DNA of 64,000 bases from Micromonospora sp. C28SCA-DRY-2 (GCF_030519475.1 NZ_JAUMKD010000001.1:496001-560000); one strand, 5' to 3'. Counted from the stretch's first letter, positions 48,467 to 58,770 are shown. Notes: generated by a model from the sequence alone, not told the origin. Made by a program: numbers and translations.

Positions 48467-49968
48467 GGCGCCCCCTGGGGCAGCACGGCCCGGACGTACG
48501 GGGTGCGTTGGCGCAGGTCCACGGCCGCGTCGGCGGTGACCCGGAAGAGCGGGCCGGCGACCACCGTCATCGCCAGCCCGAGGACGACCAGGGCGACCGT
48601 GGACCCGACCATCAGGCCGGGCAGCCGGGTCGGCGGCTCCTCGGTGGCCAGCCGGGGTGCCCGCCAGAAGGCGATGTTCCATACCCGGGAGGCCACGTAG
48701 AGGGTGAGCAGGCTGGTCAGCGCCCCGGCCGCGACCAGCGCGCCGGGCAGCGGGCCGCCGGCCGCCACGCCGGCCTGGAACAGGCTGAGCTTGCCGAGGA
48801 ACCCGGAGAACGGCGGGACGCCGGCCAGGTTCATCGCCGGCACGAAGAAGATCACCGCGAGCACCGGGGCCACCCGCGCCAGGCCGCCGATGCGGCGCAG
48901 GTCGGTGCTGCCGGCCCGGAGCTGGATCAGGCCGACCACCAGGAAGAGCGTGGTCTGGATGGTGATGTGGTGCAGCACGTAGAAGATCGCGCCGGTGAGA
49001 CCGGCCACGCTGCTCAGCGCCACCCCGAAGATCATGTAGCCGATGTGGCTGACCAGGGTGAACGAGAAGAGCCGCTTCAGGTCCGACTGGGCCACCGCGC
49101 CCAGGATCCCGACGATCATGGTCAGCCCGGCCACCACCAGCAGCAGCGTGCCGGCGTGGCCGCCCGGGAAGAGCAGCGTCTCGGTCCGGATGATCGCGTA
49201 CACGCCGACCTTGGTGAGCAGGCCGGCGAAGACCGCGCTGACCGGCGCGGGCGCGGTCGGGTAGCTGTCCGGCAGCCAGGCCGACAGCGGGAAGACCGCC
49301 GCCTTGATCCCGAAGGCGAGCAGCAGGGTCAGCTCCAGCATCAGCCGTACGCCGGCCGGCAGGGCGTCCAGCCGGTGGGCGAGCTGGGCCAGGTTGACGG
49401 TGCCGGTCGCCGCGTACACCAGGCCCACCCCGGCCAGGAAGAGCATCGAGGACAGGATGCTGACCACCACGTACGTCGAGCCGGTGCGGATCCGGGCCTC
49501 GGTGCCGCCGAGGGTGATCAGGACGAAGCTCGCGGCGAGCAGGATCTCGAAGCCGACGAAGAGGTTGAACAGGTCGCCGGCCAGGAACGCGTTGGTCACG
49601 CCGGCGGTCAGCACCAGGTAGGTGGGGTGGTAGATGGTCACCGGCGGGGCGTCGCCGAAGTCGCCCTGGCCCTGCCCGATCGAGTAGAGCAGCACGCAGA
49701 GGGTGACCGCGGCGGAGACCACCAGCATCAACGCGGCCAACTGGTCGGCGACCAGCACGATGCCCACCGGCGCCGGCCACGCCCCGATCTGCGTCACCAG
49801 CGGCCCGTGCCGGTACGCCTGCACCAGCAGCACCACCGCCACCGCGAGGGTGGTGGCCAGGCAGGTCACGCTGATGGCGCGCTGCGACCGGGGGTGGCGG
49901 GCCAGCATCAGGGTCAGGGCCGCGCCGAGCAGCGGCACCACCACCGGCAGCGGCACCAGCCGGCTCAC
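48463..49968 (-). CDS. mnhD: Mrp Na+/H+ antiporter subunit D
   Basis: A 501-residue proton-pumping-type subunit with about 14 helices, homologous to complex I NuoN/NuoM. The key lysine and glutamate regions are visible: FNLFVGFEILLAASFVLI with the helix-5 glutamate, AAVFPLSAWLPDSYPTAPAPVSAVFAGLLTKVGVYA with the helix-7/8 lysines, and SDLKRLFSFTLVSHIGYM. The GTG lies 34 bases after subunit C. Confidence 0.94.
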   Translation of the reverse strand: MSRLVPLPVVVPLLGAALTLMLARHPRSQRAISVTCLATTLAVAVVLLVQAYRHGPLVTQIGAWPAPVGIVLVADQLAALMLVVSAAVTLCVLLYSIGQGQGDFGDAPPVTIYHPTYLVLTAGVTNAFLAGDLFNLFVGFEILLAASFVLITLGGTEARIRTGSTYVVVSILSSMLFLAGVGLVYAATGTVNLAQLAHRLDALPAGVRLMLELTLLLAFGIKAAVFPLSAWLPDSYPTAPAPVSAVFAGLLTKVGVYAIIRTETLLFPGGHAGTLLLVVAGLTMIVGILGAVAQSDLKRLFSFTLVSHIGYMIFGVALSSVAGLTGAIFYVLHHITIQTTLFLVVGLIQLRAGSTDLRRIGGLARVAPVLAVIFFVPAMNLAGVPPFSGFLGKLSLFQAGVAAGGPLPGALVAAGALTSLLTLYVASRVWNIAFWRAPRLATEEPPTRLPGLMVGSTVALVVLGLAMTVVAGPLFRVTADAAVDLRQRTPYVRAVLPQGAP

Positions 49969-50002
49969 CGGGCACCCCGGTCCGGGGTCGGCGGGCGGCC
50001 GG

Positions 50003-50482
50003 TCACCGGTCGCCGTCCTGCTCCGGCGGCCGGCGCGGCGGCTCCGGGTCGACCTGCTCGGGGTCGCCGTCCGGGCCCTCGCCGCCGAGGTCGGCCGGGA
50101 CCAGTTCGTCGCGCTCGGCCCGCCGTCTGACCTGCCGGTCCTCCAGGTCGTCCGGCACCTCGTCGTCGCCGGTGAGGTACCAGCTGCGGTAGCTGACGGC
50201 GAGCAGGAACGCGGTCAGCCCGAAGGTGATGACGATGGCGGTGAGCACGAGCGCCTGCGCCAGGGCGCCGCTCATCGCGTCGGTCGGGGCGGTGCCCACC
50301 ACCGGCGGGGCGCCCGGCCGGCCGCTGAGCAGGATGAGCAGGTTGACCCCGTTGCCGAGCATGATGACGCCGAGCAGGATCCGGGTCAGGCTGCGCTCCA
50401 GCAGCAGGGTCACCCCGCAGGCGACGAGGATGCCGATGGCGAGCACCACGGTCAGCGTGGGGCCCGTCGCGCCGTCCCTCAC
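50003..50482 (-). CDS. mnhC: Mrp Na+/H+ antiporter subunit C
   Basis: A 159-residue membrane subunit related to NuoK. Three helices are followed by a charged C-terminal tail of about 45 residues that is longer than usual (Asp/Glu/Pro/Arg-rich). ILLGVIMLGNGVNLLILLSG and ALAQALVLTAIVITFGLTAFLLA are the MnhC signatures. The GTG overlaps the end of the A/B fusion gene (GTGA). Confidence 0.93.
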   Translation of the reverse strand: MRDGATGPTLTVVLAIGILVACGVTLLLERSLTRILLGVIMLGNGVNLLILLSGRPGAPPVVGTAPTDAMSGALAQALVLTAIVITFGLTAFLLAVSYRSWYLTGDDEVPDDLEDRQVRRRAERDELVPADLGGEGPDGDPEQVDPEPPRRPPEQDGDR

Positions 50483-53316
50483 CGCCGCTCCCCCTCGTGG
50501 TCGACGGCGAGCCCGCCACCGGGGCGGCCGGCCGCCTCGATGTGCCGGTCCACCTGGGTGCCGAGGCTGCGCAGGATGTCCAGCATCAGCCCGACCACCA
50601 CCAGGTAGACGCCGATGTCGAAGAAGAGCGACGTGACCAGGTAGAACTCGCCGATCAGCGGCAGCGCCAGGTCGATCTTCGCGCTCTGCAGCACCGAGCC
50701 CCCGGCGGCCAGCGCGATCACCCCGCTGCCCACCGAGACGGCGAGCCCGGCGCCGAGGACCGTGCCGGCGCTGACCGGGGCCGCCTCGGCCAGTTCGTAC
50801 CGGCCGCCGGCCAGGTAGCGCACCACCAGCGCGAGGCTGGCCACCAGACCGCCGGAGAACCCGCCGCCCGGCGCGTTGTGCCCGGAGAAGAGCAGGAAGA
50901 GCGAGAACAGCACCACGGTGTGGAAGAGCAGCCGGGTGATCACCTCCAGCACCAGGGACCGGCGTCGCTCCTGGAGGCTGGCCCCGCCGCGCAGCCAGAC
51001 CGGGCGGTCCGGGCGGGTCGGCTGGCCGGCGGGCTCCGGCCGGCGCGGGCGCGGCCCGGTGCGGGACCGCTCGAAGATCAGGCTGGCCACCCCGGTCGCC
51101 GCCACCACCAGCACCGACAGCTCGCCCATGGTGTCCCAGGCGCGGATGTCGACCAGGGTCACGTTGACCACGTTGCGGCCGTACCCCTCGGTCACCGCGA
51201 GTTCCGGGAAGGCGTCCGAGATCGGGGGTGCCCGGCGGGCGTCGGCGGCCACCAGGGCCAGTCCCGCGGTGACCACGCCGGCGGCCACCCCGATCGCCCG
51301 CCGCGCCCACCGGCTGCGCCGCAACGGCCGGGCCGAGAACCGGTCGGGCAGCCGGCGCAGCACCAGCACGAAGATCGCGATGGTGGCCGTCTCCACCAGG
51401 AACTGGGTCAGCGCCAGGTCCGGCGCGCCGTACAGCACGAAGAGCATGGCGGTGCCGTAGCCGGTGGTGCCGACCAGCAGCATGGCCGTCAACCGGCGGC
51501 GGGCGTTGACGGCGAGCACGGCCGCCACGGTGATCACCAGGAGCACGACCGGTTGCAGCGGCGTGTACCAGAGCGCGACGTCGGTCGCCCAGGGCCGGGC
51601 GAGCAGCATCGCCCCACCGGGGACCGCCACCAGCGCCAGCAGGATGACGCCGAGGTACTGCGGCAGCGAGCCGCGCTGGGTGACGGCGGTGACGTCGGCG
51701 GCGAGCCGGTCGAAGTGGCCGATCACCCACTCGTACCCCTGGTTGCCGTTCACCGGGGCGCGCACCCGGGCCAGCACCGGGGCGAGTGGGCCGCGCAGCG
51801 CGAAGAGCAGCGCGCCGCCGGCCACCGCGAGCGCGGAGTAGCCGAGCGCGGGGGTCAGGCCGTGCCACAGCGCCAGGTGCGCGCCGACGCCGCCGAAGAG
51901 TTCGGCGTACGGGTGGAACAGGCCGTCCAGCCCGCTGGCGGCCGGACCGGCGACCAGCCCGGCGGCGGCCAGCAGGGCGGGCGGCGCCAGCATCGGCAGG
52001 GCCACCCGCCCGACGTCGGTGGTCGGCACCCCGGGCCGGGTGGCGAACGCGCCCCAGACGAACCGGGCGCTGTACGCCACGGTCAGCGCCGTGCCGGCGA
52101 CCAGGACGGCCAGCGCCAGCGGCCGGTCGGTGAACGCGGCGAGCACCGCCTCCTTGGCGACGAAGCCGACCAGTGGGGGCAGGCCGGCCATCGACGCCGC
52201 GGCCAGCACCGCCACGGTGGCCAGCAGTGGCGCGGCGCGGCCCAGCCCGGACAGCTCGGTGAGGTCCCGGGTGCCGGTGCGGTGGTCGATGATGCCCACG
52301 ACGAGGAAGAGCGCCGCCTTGAACAGCGCGTGCGCGAGCAGCATCGCGGCGGCGGCCAGCGCGGCGTCCGGGGTGCCCACCCCGGTCACCGCCATCAGCA
52401 GCCCGAGCTGGCTGACCGTCCCGTACGCCAGCAGCAGCTTCAGGTCGGTCTGCCGCAGCGCCGCCCAGCCGCCGACGAGCAGGGTGGCCAGCCCGGCGAC
52501 CAGCACCACCGGCCGCCACGGGCCGACCGCGGCGAGCACCGGCGCGAGCAGCCCGACCAGGTAGACGCCGGCCTTCACCATCGCCGCCGCGTGCAGGTAG
52601 GCGCTGACCGGCGTGGGCGCCGCCATCGCCACCGGCAGCCAGGTGTTGAACGGCAGCACGGCCGACTTGGCCAGCGCCCCGACCAGGATCAGCACCACCG
52701 CCGTGCCGAGGTAAGCCCCGTCGGGCAGCGGCCCGGCGGCGATCACCGACCAGCGGTAGCTGCCGGCGTGCTCGCCGAGCATGACGAACCCGACCAGCAT
52801 GGCGAGCCCGCCGAGGGTGGTCACGGTCAGCGCCTGCGCCGCCGCCCAGCGGCTGGACCGTCGTTCGGTGCTGTGGCCGATCAGCAGGTACGAGAAGATC
52901 GTGGTGAGTTCCCAGCAGACGTAGAGCAGCAGCAGGTCGTCGGCGAGGACCAGGCCGAGCATGGCTCCGGCGAAGGCCACCAGGACCGCGGCGAACCGGG
53001 CCAGCCCGAGCGAGCCGGGCCCGAAGTACCGGGCGCTGTAGACCAGCACCAGGGCGCCGACCCCGCCGACCAGCAGGGTCATCAGCCAGGACAGGGTGGT
53101 CAGCCGCAGCGCCAGCGCCATCCCGAGCTGGCCCACCCAGGGGTACGTCTCGACCACCGCGCCGCCGTCCCGGACCGCTGGCGTGCGGGCCAGGGCCCAG
53201 CCGAACGCGGCGGCCGGCGCCAGCGCCAGCGCGTAGCAGGCGCGCGGGCCCCACCACCGGACCAGCAGCGGCGCCACGAGGGCCGCCAGGAGGTGGAGGA
53301 TCAGCAGTACGAGCAC
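50479..53316 (-). CDS. mnhA: Mrp Na+/H+ antiporter subunit A fused to subunit B
   Basis: The largest subunit, 945 residues. The N-terminal part (about 1-640) is the NuoL-like MrpA, with VCWELTTIFSYLLIGHS, NTWLPVAMAAPTPVSAYLHAAAMVKAGVYLV and the TDLKLLLAYGTVSQLGLL loop. The C-terminal part (about 795-935) is an MnhB domain (LFHTVVLFSLFLLFSGHNAPGGGFSGGLVASLALVVRYL). The A-B fusion is the usual actinobacterial arrangement, so no separate mnhB is expected. The GTG has GGAG upstream. It heads a six-gene operon for pH and sodium homeostasis. Confidence 0.93.
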   Translation of the reverse strand: MLVLLILHLLAALVAPLLVRWWGPRACYALALAPAAAFGWALARTPAVRDGGAVVETYPWVGQLGMALALRLTTLSWLMTLLVGGVGALVLVYSARYFGPGSLGLARFAAVLVAFAGAMLGLVLADDLLLLYVCWELTTIFSYLLIGHSTERRSSRWAAAQALTVTTLGGLAMLVGFVMLGEHAGSYRWSVIAAGPLPDGAYLGTAVVLILVGALAKSAVLPFNTWLPVAMAAPTPVSAYLHAAAMVKAGVYLVGLLAPVLAAVGPWRPVVLVAGLATLLVGGWAALRQTDLKLLLAYGTVSQLGLLMAVTGVGTPDAALAAAAMLLAHALFKAALFLVVGIIDHRTGTRDLTELSGLGRAAPLLATVAVLAAASMAGLPPLVGFVAKEAVLAAFTDRPLALAVLVAGTALTVAYSARFVWGAFATRPGVPTTDVGRVALPMLAPPALLAAAGLVAGPAASGLDGLFHPYAELFGGVGAHLALWHGLTPALGYSALAVAGGALLFALRGPLAPVLARVRAPVNGNQGYEWVIGHFDRLAADVTAVTQRGSLPQYLGVILLALVAVPGGAMLLARPWATDVALWYTPLQPVVLLVITVAAVLAVNARRRLTAMLLVGTTGYGTAMLFVLYGAPDLALTQFLVETATIAIFVLVLRRLPDRFSARPLRRSRWARRAIGVAAGVVTAGLALVAADARRAPPISDAFPELAVTEGYGRNVVNVTLVDIRAWDTMGELSVLVVAATGVASLIFERSRTGPRPRRPEPAGQPTRPDRPVWLRGGASLQERRRSLVLEVITRLLFHTVVLFSLFLLFSGHNAPGGGFSGGLVASLALVVRYLAGGRYELAEAAPVSAGTVLGAGLAVSVGSGVIALAAGGSVLQSAKIDLALPLIGEFYLVTSLFFDIGVYLVVVGLMLDILRSLGTQVDRHIEAAGRPGGGLAVDHEGERR

Positions 53317-53455
53317 CCGCGCTCCAGGTCGAGGTGGCAGGGGGCACCGCTGAGGTGGGACGGCACCTACGAGCGATCAGACGCCAGTTCGCCGCTCGAC
53401 GGGCGGTTTTGCCGGAAATCGCCCGCCCGACCGCCGCCCCGTGCCGGCCACGCTG

Positions 53456-53842
53456 TCAGTGGAGGGCGACGTCGGCGGCGGGCAGCGCGGGCTCCCGGGC
53501 CGGGCGGTCCCACCGCGCCTCCACCAGCAGGTCGGGGCGGCCGAGCTGGCGTACCACCCGGTTGACCACCCGCTGGGCGGCGGTGAGCGAGCGGACCGAG
53601 AGCAACCGGCCGCGGCTCTCCCGGCGGAGCACGAAGAAGTGCACAGCGGCGCGGACCCGGCCACGGTCGGCAGCGCTGGCCTGGGCGGTGGAGACCACCA
53701 GCTCGCGCAGGCAGTCGGCGAGTCGCTCGGCCAGCTCCAGCTCGGGGCCGGTGAGGCCGGCGCGGACGGCGGCGAGATGACTGTCGACCTTGCGGATCAG
53801 CACGTCGGTGCCGGGCTCGAAGCTCCGCTGCTCGACCGCCAT
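53456..53842 (-). CDS. Hypothetical protein upstream of the Mrp operon (128 aa)
   Basis: Not recognised. It is soluble and helical, with VDSHLAAVRAGLTGPELELAERLADCLRELV and HFFVLRRESRGRLLSVRSL. The ATG follows GGAGGGG. It ends 140 bases before the mnhA start on the same strand, so it may belong to the same unit and could be a regulator or assembly factor (inference). Confidence 0.65.
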   Translation of the reverse strand: MAVEQRSFEPGTDVLIRKVDSHLAAVRAGLTGPELELAERLADCLRELVVSTAQASAADRGRVRAAVHFFVLRRESRGRLLSVRSLTAAQRVVNRVVRQLGRPDLLVEARWDRPAREPALPAADVALH

Positions 53843-53906
53843 CCGACCCCTCCGCCCCGCTGCGCGTTGCGAGTGAAGTTACTTTATGTTGCGCTGTACT
53901 AGCAAG

Positions 53907-53916
53907 CAGTTAACTG
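53907..53916. promoter_or_regulatory. AT-rich divergent promoter region with palindrome
   Basis: The 10-bp perfect palindrome CAGTTAACTG lies in the AT-richest 80 bp of the gap between the 128-residue gene and lhr. It is a possible operator in a divergent promoter. Confidence 0.3.
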
Positions 53917-54021
53917 AGACTTACCGCGTTCAACGTCGCATCCGTCGCGTAAGAGCCCGACCCGGACAGATTCCCCGGTCGGCACGGGCGGGATGTCAGA
54001 CCGCCGGGGCAGGATGGAGGC

Positions 54022-57000
54022 GTGGCGGAGGTGCGAGGCGGCGCGGGTGGCGACGGCCCGGCGGAGCGTCCGGTCGACCCGGCGGCGGGGCCGTCGGGCG
54101 ACCCCGAGACGGCCGGGGTGCTCGCCGGCTTCGGCCCGGCCACCCGCGAGTGGTTCCGCGCCGCCTTCGCCGCCCCGACCGCGGCGCAGACCGGCGCCTG
54201 GCAGTCGATCGCCGCCCGGCGCAACGCCCTGGTGGTGGCGCCCACCGGCTCCGGCAAGACGCTCGCCGCGTTCCTCTGGTCGCTGGACCGGCTGGCCCGC
54301 GAGCCGGCGCCGGCCGAGCCCCGGCAGCGCTGCCGGGTGCTCTACGTCAGCCCGCTCAAGGCGCTGGCGGTCGACGTCGAGCGCAACCTGCGCGCTCCGC
54401 TGGCCGGCATCCGGCAGGCCGCCACCCGGCTCGGCGTCGCCCCGCCCGACATCACCGTCGGGATGCGCACCGGCGACACGCCGGCCGACGAGCGCCGCGC
54501 CTTCGCCCGCACCCCGCCGGACATCCTCATCACCACGCCCGAGTCGCTCTTCCTGCTGCTCACCTCCGCCGCCCGGGATTCGCTGCGCGGGGTCGAGACG
54601 GTGATCGTCGACGAGGTGCACGCGGTGGCCGGCACCAAGCGCGGCGCCCACCTGGCGCTCTCCCTGGAGCGCCTCGACGAGCTGCTGCCCGCCCCGGCCC
54701 AGCGGATCGGCCTGAGCGCCACCGTCCGGCCGGTCGACACCTGCGCCCGGTTCCTCGGCGGGGCCCGCCCGGTCGACGTGGTCGCCCCGCCCACCGCCAA
54801 GACGATCGAGGTCACCGTCCAGGTGCCGGTGGAGGACATGACCCGCCTCGACGAGCACGAGCAGCCGCCGGAGGACGACCTCGGCGGGCTGGGCCCGCGC
54901 CGCGCGTCGATCTGGCCGGCGGTGGAGGAACGGGTCTTCGCGCTGATCCGGGCACACCGGTCGACCATCGTCTTCACCAACTCCCGCCGCTCGGCCGAAC
55001 GGCTCTGCGCCCGGCTCAACGAACTCGCCGTCGAGGAGCTGGCGGCGGCCACCGACGGCGGGCCCGCCGGGGGCGGGCCGGGTGGCGCCGGTGGGCGCGG
55101 CGGGCGGATGCCGGCCGAGCTGATGGCCCAGGCCGGCGCGGTGGCCGGCGCCCCGCCGGTGATCGCCCGCGCCCACCACGGCAGCGTCTCCCGCGAGGAG
55201 CGCAAGCAGATCGAGGAGGCGCTCAAGTCCGGGCAGCTGCCCGCCGTGGTGGCCACCTCCAGCCTCGAGCTGGGCATCGACATGGGCGCCGTCGACCTGG
55301 TGGTGCAGATCGAGGCGCCGCCGAGCGTGGCCGCCGGGCTGCAACGGGTCGGTCGGGCCGGCCACCAGGTGGGCGCGGTGTCCCGCGGCGTGGTCTTCCC
55401 GAAGCACCGGGGCGACCTGCTCTCCTGCACGGTGGTGGCCGAGCGGATGGCCGGCGGGGCGATCGAGGAGCTGCACTACCCGCGCAACCCGCTGGACGTG
55501 CTGGCCCAGCAGATCGTGGCGATGGTGGCGCTGGAGCCGTGGCGGGTCGGCGACCTGGCGGTCGTGGTCCGCCGGGCGGCGCCCTTCGCCGAGCTGCCCG
55601 ACTCGGCGCTGCACGCGGTGCTCGACATGCTCTCCGGCCGCTACCCGTCCACCGCCTTCGCCGAGCTGCGGCCCCGGCTGGTCTGGGACCGCTCCACCGA
55701 CCTGCTCACCGGCCGGCCGGGCGCGCAGCGGCTCGCGGTGACCAGCGGCGGGACCATCCCCGACCGGGGCCTGTTCGGGGTCTTCCTGGCCGGCGCCGAG
55801 CGCGCCGCGCGGGTCGGCGAGCTGGACGAGGAGATGGTCTACGAGTCCCGGGTCGGCGACGTCTTCCTGCTCGGCTCCTCGTCCTGGCGGATCGAGGAGA
55901 TCACCCCCGACCGGGTGCTGGTGTCGCCGGCCCCGGGGCAGGCGGCGAAGATGCCGTTCTGGAAGGGCGACCAGCTGGGTCGCCCGGTGGAGCTGGGCCG
56001 GGCGATCGGCGCCCGGGTGCGGGCGCTGCTGCGGCAGGACGACGAGACGGCGGTCGCCGCGCTGCGCGCCGGCGGGCTGGACGACTGGGCCGCCGGCAAC
56101 CTGATGGCCTACCTGCGCGAGCAGCGGGCCGCCACCCGCGCCCTGCCGGACGACCGCACGGTGGTGGTGGAGCGGTTCCGCGACGAGCTGGGCGACTGGC
56201 GGCTGGCCGTGCACAGCGTGCTCGGCGCCCGGGTGAACGGGCCGTGGGCGCTGGCGATCGGGCGCCGGCTGGCCGAGCGCTACGGGGTGGACGCCCAGGT
56301 GATGCCGGCCGACGACGGCATCGTCGTCCGGCTGCCGGACACCGCCGACGAACCGCCCGGCGCCGACGTGGTGGTCTTCGACCCGGACGAGATCGCCCAA
56401 CTGGTCGAGGAGTCGGTCGGCACGTCCGCGCTCTTCGCCGCCCGGTTCCGGGAGTGCGCCGCGCGGTCCCTGCTGCTGCCCCGGCGCGACCCGCGCCGCC
56501 GCCAGCCGCTCTGGCAGCAGCGCCAGCGGGCCGCCCAACTGCTCGACGTGGCCCGCGAGTACGCCGACTTCCCGGTCACCCTGGAGGCCGCCCGGGAGTG
56601 CCTGCAGGACGTCTTCGACCAGCCGGCGCTGGCCGAGCTGATGCGCGACCTGGCCGCCCGGAAGGTGCGGCTGGTCGAGGTGGAGACGCCCCAGCCGTCC
56701 CCGTTCGCCCGGTCGCTGCTCTTCGGCTACGTCGGCGCCTTCCTCTACGAGGGCGACGCCCCGCTGGCCGAGCGCCGGGCCGCCGCGCTGGCGCTGGACT
56801 CGGCCCTGCTCGGCGAGCTGCTCGGCCGGGTCGACCTGCGCGAGCTGCTCGATCCGGCGGTGCTGGCCGAGACCGAGCGGCAGCTGCGCTGGCTGACCGA
56901 GCAGCGCCGCCCGCGCGACCCGGAGGACGTGGTCGAGCTGCTCCGCGTGGTCGGCGACCTGAGCACCGACGAGCTGGCCGAGCGCGGCGCGCCGGCCGAC

Positions 57001-58692
57001 TGGCTCACCGAGCTGGCGGCGGCCCGCCGGGTGCTGTCGGTCCGCATCGCCGGCGAGGAACGGTGGGTGGGCGTCGAGGACGCCGGCCGGCTGCGCGACG
57101 CGCTCGGCGTGGCCCTGCCGGTGGGGGTCGCCGAGGCGTACCTCGAACCGGTCGCCGACCCGCTCGGCGACCTCGTCGCCCGCTACGCGCGCACGCACGG
57201 CCCGTTCGCCGCCGCCACCTGCGCGGCCCGGTTCGGGCTCGGGGTGTTCGTGGTGGAGCAGGCGCTGCGCCGGCTGGCCGCCACCGGCCGGGTGGTCTCC
57301 GGCGAGTTCGCCCCCGACACCGTCGGCACCCAGTGGTGCGACGCGGAGGTGCTGCGCCTGCTGCGCCGCCGGTCCCTCGCCGCGCTGCGCCGGGAGATCG
57401 AGCCGGTGCCGCCCCGGGCGCTGGCCGCGTTCCTGCCCCGCTGGCAGCAGGTGGGCTCGTCCGCCCGCGGCGTGGAGGCGGTGGCCGCCGCCGTCGAGCA
57501 GTTGCAGGGGGCGGCGGTCCCGGCGTCGGCGCTGGAGCGGCTGGTGCTGCCCGGCCGGGTCGCCGACTACTCCCCCGCCCAGCTCGACGAGCTGTGCGCC
57601 AGCGGCGAGGTGCTCTGGGCCGGCTCGGGGGCGATCTCCGGCGGGGACGGCTGGGTCACCCTGGCGTACGCGGACGCGGCGCCGCTGCTGCTCCCGCCGC
57701 CGGACGAGGCGCTCACCCGTACCCCGCTGCACGACGCCGTGCTGGAGGCGCTCGGCGACGGGCAGGCGCTGTTCTTCCGGTCGCTGGCCGACCGGGTCGG
57801 CTCGACCGACGACGCCGCGCTGGCCGCCGCCGTCTGGGACCTGGTCTGGGCCGGTCACCTGACCAACGACACGCTCGCCCCGCTGCGCGCCGCGCTCGGC
57901 GGTGGCGGCGCGCACCGGTCCCGCCCGAGCGCGCCACGCACCCGCTACCGGCGCCCCGGCCGGGTGGCGCTGCCGAGCCGCAGCGGCCCACCGACCGTCG
58001 CCGGCCGGTGGTCCCGGCTGCCCGAGCGCGACACCGACCCGACCCGCCGGGCGGCGGCGCTGGCCGACGTGCTGCTGGAACGGCACGGCGTGGTCACCCG
58101 GGGCGCGGTGGTGGCCGAGCAGGTGACCGGCGGTTTCGCCGCGGTCTACCCGGTGCTCTCCGCGCTGGAGGAGCGCGGCGCGGCCCGGCGGGGCTACTTC
58201 GTCGAAGGGCTGGGGGCGGCGCAGTTCGCGGTGCCCGGCGCGGTCGACCGGATCCGCGCGCTGGCCGAGCCGGCCGACGGCGGGCGCGGTCGCGGCGGCG
58301 GGCCGACGCTGGTGCTCGCCGCCACCGACCCGGCCAACCCGTACGGCGCGGCGCTGCCCTGGCCCGAGCGGGCGGTCGACTCCGGCGACGGGGCGGCCCC
58401 GGCCACCGGGCACCGGGCGGGTCGCAAGGCCGGTGCCCTGGTCGTGCTGGTCGGCGGCGACCTGGTGCTCTACGTGGAGCGGGGCGGGCGGACGATCCTC
58501 TCGTTCACCGACGACGCCGACGCCCTCGCCGCGGCCGGCAAGGCGCTCGCCGACGCGGTCCACTCCGGGGCGCTGGGGGCCATGTCGGTGGAGCGCGCCG
58601 ACGGCGAGGCCGTGCACGCCTCACCGCTGCGGGACGCGCTCACCGCTGCCGGCTTCCGCACCACCCCGCGCGGGCTGCGCCTGCGCGGCTGA
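54022..58692 (+). CDS. lhr: Lhr family ATP-dependent helicase
   Basis: Superfamily 2 DNA/RNA-DNA helicase with 3'-5' polarity, linked to DNA repair. It has 1556 residues, close to the mycobacterial enzyme. Walker A is APTGSGKT (73-80) and the DEVH box is at 197-200. Further motifs are LITTPESL, GLSATVRPV, ATSSLELGIDMG and LQRVGRAGHQ (motif VI arginines). A winged helix and the Lhr beta-barrel module lie at about 480-860, and the long C-terminal extension runs to the end. The GTG follows GGAGG closely. Nei glycosylase is encoded three genes downstream. Confidence 0.96.
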   Translation: MAEVRGGAGGDGPAERPVDPAAGPSGDPETAGVLAGFGPATREWFRAAFAAPTAAQTGAWQSIAARRNALVVAPTGSGKTLAAFLWSLDRLAREPAPAEPRQRCRVLYVSPLKALAVDVERNLRAPLAGIRQAATRLGVAPPDITVGMRTGDTPADERRAFARTPPDILITTPESLFLLLTSAARDSLRGVETVIVDEVHAVAGTKRGAHLALSLERLDELLPAPAQRIGLSATVRPVDTCARFLGGARPVDVVAPPTAKTIEVTVQVPVEDMTRLDEHEQPPEDDLGGLGPRRASIWPAVEERVFALIRAHRSTIVFTNSRRSAERLCARLNELAVEELAAATDGGPAGGGPGGAGGRGGRMPAELMAQAGAVAGAPPVIARAHHGSVSREERKQIEEALKSGQLPAVVATSSLELGIDMGAVDLVVQIEAPPSVAAGLQRVGRAGHQVGAVSRGVVFPKHRGDLLSCTVVAERMAGGAIEELHYPRNPLDVLAQQIVAMVALEPWRVGDLAVVVRRAAPFAELPDSALHAVLDMLSGRYPSTAFAELRPRLVWDRSTDLLTGRPGAQRLAVTSGGTIPDRGLFGVFLAGAERAARVGELDEEMVYESRVGDVFLLGSSSWRIEEITPDRVLVSPAPGQAAKMPFWKGDQLGRPVELGRAIGARVRALLRQDDETAVAALRAGGLDDWAAGNLMAYLREQRAATRALPDDRTVVVERFRDELGDWRLAVHSVLGARVNGPWALAIGRRLAERYGVDAQVMPADDGIVVRLPDTADEPPGADVVVFDPDEIAQLVEESVGTSALFAARFRECAARSLLLPRRDPRRRQPLWQQRQRAAQLLDVAREYADFPVTLEAARECLQDVFDQPALAELMRDLAARKVRLVEVETPQPSPFARSLLFGYVGAFLYEGDAPLAERRAAALALDSALLGELLGRVDLRELLDPAVLAETERQLRWLTEQRRPRDPEDVVELLRVVGDLSTDELAERGAPADWLTELAAARRVLSVRIAGEERWVGVEDAGRLRDALGVALPVGVAEAYLEPVADPLGDLVARYARTHGPFAAATCAARFGLGVFVVEQALRRLAATGRVVSGEFAPDTVGTQWCDAEVLRLLRRRSLAALRREIEPVPPRALAAFLPRWQQVGSSARGVEAVAAAVEQLQGAAVPASALERLVLPGRVADYSPAQLDELCASGEVLWAGSGAISGGDGWVTLAYADAAPLLLPPPDEALTRTPLHDAVLEALGDGQALFFRSLADRVGSTDDAALAAAVWDLVWAGHLTNDTLAPLRAALGGGGAHRSRPSAPRTRYRRPGRVALPSRSGPPTVAGRWSRLPERDTDPTRRAAALADVLLERHGVVTRGAVVAEQVTGGFAAVYPVLSALEERGAARRGYFVEGLGAAQFAVPGAVDRIRALAEPADGGRGRGGGPTLVLAATDPANPYGAALPWPERAVDSGDGAAPATGHRAGRKAGALVVLVGGDLVLYVERGGRTILSFTDDADALAAAGKALADAVHSGALGAMSVERADGEAVHASPLRDALTAAGFRTTPRGLRLRG

Positions 58693-58770
58693 CCGCCGGC
58701 CGCCGGTCCAGGGCGGGCCGTCGGCCGGGCGGGCCGGGGGCACGCACTGCGCACGGCCGCACCGGCTCGG

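Noticed and set aside
50003..53347. A 1114-residue minus-strand frame across mnhA
   Set aside because: It reads out of frame through mnhA, and only its last 159 residues are real (MnhC from the GTG at 50482).
53899..58617. A 1572-residue open frame on the minus strand opposite lhr, and a 1633-residue one in another + frame
   Set aside because: Low-complexity Arg/Gly/Pro/Ala translations mirroring lhr codons. lhr has all helicase motifs, so these are shadows of high GC at third positions.
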